From Gammaproteobacteria bacterium (GTDB taxonomy: Bacteria; Pseudomonadota; Gammaproteobacteria; Arenicellales; Spongiicolonaceae): DNA of 6,937 nt. A program made the position numbers and the translations under genes. The DNA lies in assembly GCA_007570945.1 (NCBI GenBank), contig RKSH01000154.1:1-6937 (forward strand), in the 5' to 3' direction. The notes beneath the pieces are model-generated. The model was given only the letters and a program-made list of their open reading frames with translations, was not told the DNA's origin and made no database searches. This document shows, one piece after another, positions 6,049 to 6,937 of this stretch (position 1 is the first letter of the stretch; each line of letters starts with the position of its first letter).

Positions 6049-6908
6049 CGCCGCTGCGCCGCAACTCGTGGAGCGCGGCGCTGCTCGCCCTTTGCGCGAT
6101 GCAGATGCTGCCCCTCGGCGACGGCATCGCAAAGCATCTCAGCGCCGGCTACCCGGTGCTGCAACTGGTGTGGGCGCGGTTCTTTTTTCATTTTGTTTTT
6201 TCCGCGCCGCCGGCGCTGGTGAGGTTTTCGCCGGCCGCGTTTCGCGTGCCGCACCCGGTGGTGCAACTGCGGCGCGGCGCGTTTTTGGCGGCGGCGACGC
6301 TGATGTTTTTCTCGTCCCTCCGCCACCTGCCATTGGCCGATGCCATCGCGCTGCTGTTCACTTCGCCGATACTGTTGGTGCTGCTGTCGCGCCTCACCCT
6401 CGGCGAGCGCGTCGGCGGCGGCCGCTGGCTGGCGGTGACGGTTGGATTTGTCGCGGTGCTGCTGATTGTCCGCCCCGGCTTCGCCTCGTTCCACTGGTCC
6501 AGTTTGCTGGCGCTGGGCGCGGCCTTTGCGTTCACGTTGTACCTGCGCGAAACCCGCCGGCTAAGCGGCACCGCGCCGCCGCTGGTCACCCTGGTGTACC
6601 AGTCGCTGGTGCCGGTGGCGGTGCTGTCGCTGTTGGCGCCGCTGGTTTGGGTGTGGCCGTCGCCCGGCGACTGGCTGCTGATGGCCGGCATCGGCGCCGC
6701 CGCCGCCGGCGGGCACTTTCTGCTGATTAAATCCTTTGAGTACGCCGACGCCTCTTTCATCGCGCCGTTCAGCTACACCGAAATCATCATGGCCACGGCC
6801 ATCGGCTATCTTCTGTTCGGCGACCTGCCCGACCTGTGGACGTGGACCGGCATCGCGCTGATTGTCGCCACCGCCGTCTATCTCACCCTGCCCGCCCGCC
6901 GGCGGTGA
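6045..6908 (+). CDS. EamA/DMT-superfamily permease
   Basis: 287-residue inner-membrane transporter with about ten hydrophobic segments in two EamA repeats (about 10-143 and 152-283). Family features are clear: DGIAKHLSAGYPVLQLVWARFFFH near the N-terminus, SLRHLPLADAIALLFTSPILLVLLSRLTLGERVG closing the first repeat, and SFEYADASFIAPFSYTEIIMATAIGYLLFGDLPD-W in the second. The protein is of usual length for the family. The chosen ATG overlaps the asmA-like stop as ATGA (6045-6048), typical of translational coupling. An in-frame ATG at 5973 would add 24 Arg-rich residues ahead of the first membrane helix and overlap the preceding gene by 76 nt, so it was not used. Relatives export amino acids, metabolites or drugs, but sequence does not reveal the substrate. 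Last of the plus-strand run; only 29 nt remain after its stop. Confidence 0.9.
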   Translation: MTPLRRNSWSAALLALCAMQMLPLGDGIAKHLSAGYPVLQLVWARFFFHFVFSAPPALVRFSPAAFRVPHPVVQLRRGAFLAAATLMFFSSLRHLPLADAIALLFTSPILLVLLSRLTLGERVGGGRWLAVTVGFVAVLLIVRPGFASFHWSSLLALGAAFAFTLYLRETRRLSGTAPPLVTLVYQSLVPVAVLSLLAPLVWVWPSPGDWLLMAGIGAAAAGGHFLLIKSFEYADASFIAPFSYTEIIMATAIGYLLFGDLPDLWTWTGIALIVATAVYLTLPARRR

Positions 6909-6937
6909 AAAGCATCCGAAATCCGTTAAATTTTTTT

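Noticed and set aside
6896..6937. Possible terminator after the DMT permease: CCGCCGGCGG palindrome at 6896-6905 and a T-run at the window end.
   Set aside because: The palindrome has no loop and is separated from the T-run by more than 20 nt, with no stem adjoining the Ts. The sequence ends too soon to judge.

Overview
The window is a GC-rich bacterial chromosomal segment with strong G/C preference at third codon positions. The gene content points to a proteobacterium, most likely a gammaproteobacterium: a class II ribonucleotide reductase split into two chains as in Pseudomonas, an ABC-2 exporter pair very close to E. coli YadG/YadH, and an AsmA-like inner-membrane anchored protein. The exact genus cannot be named from the sequence. 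I see no mobile element, tRNA, rRNA, CRISPR array or prophage gene.

Left part (about 1-3180), minus strand. A two-gene operon encodes an adenosylcobalamin-dependent ribonucleotide reductase: nrdJa (catalytic chain, 819-3056) followed 45 nt later by nrdJb (72-773), which carries a TSCPD domain and a cysteine-rich tail. Together they should make deoxyribonucleotides without needing oxygen. The best-supported control element in the window lies just upstream: two NrdR-box-like palindromes whose centres are 32 bp apart (three helical turns), superimposed on a sigma70-like promoter with an A/T-rich element behind its -35. The window opens with a rightward-reading hairpin plus T-tract, which probably terminates an unseen gene converging on nrdJb.

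Right part (about 3180-6937), plus strand. Four tightly packed genes read away from the nrdJ promoter: yadG (ABC ATPase), yadH (ABC-2 permease, 2-nt gap), a short AsmA-like protein (1-nt overlap) and an EamA/DMT-family permease (4-nt overlap). The near-zero spacing implies one transcript with translational coupling. All four products are inner-membrane or membrane-associated, so an envelope or export function is a reasonable inference, but the substrates are unknown.

Most of the window is recognisable housekeeping or accessory content. The points most worth a second look are the paired NrdR operator, the split reductase whose cysteine tail lies on a separate chain, the unusually short AsmA-like protein inside a transporter operon, and a short C-rich repeat shared between the intergenic region and the asmA-like gene.
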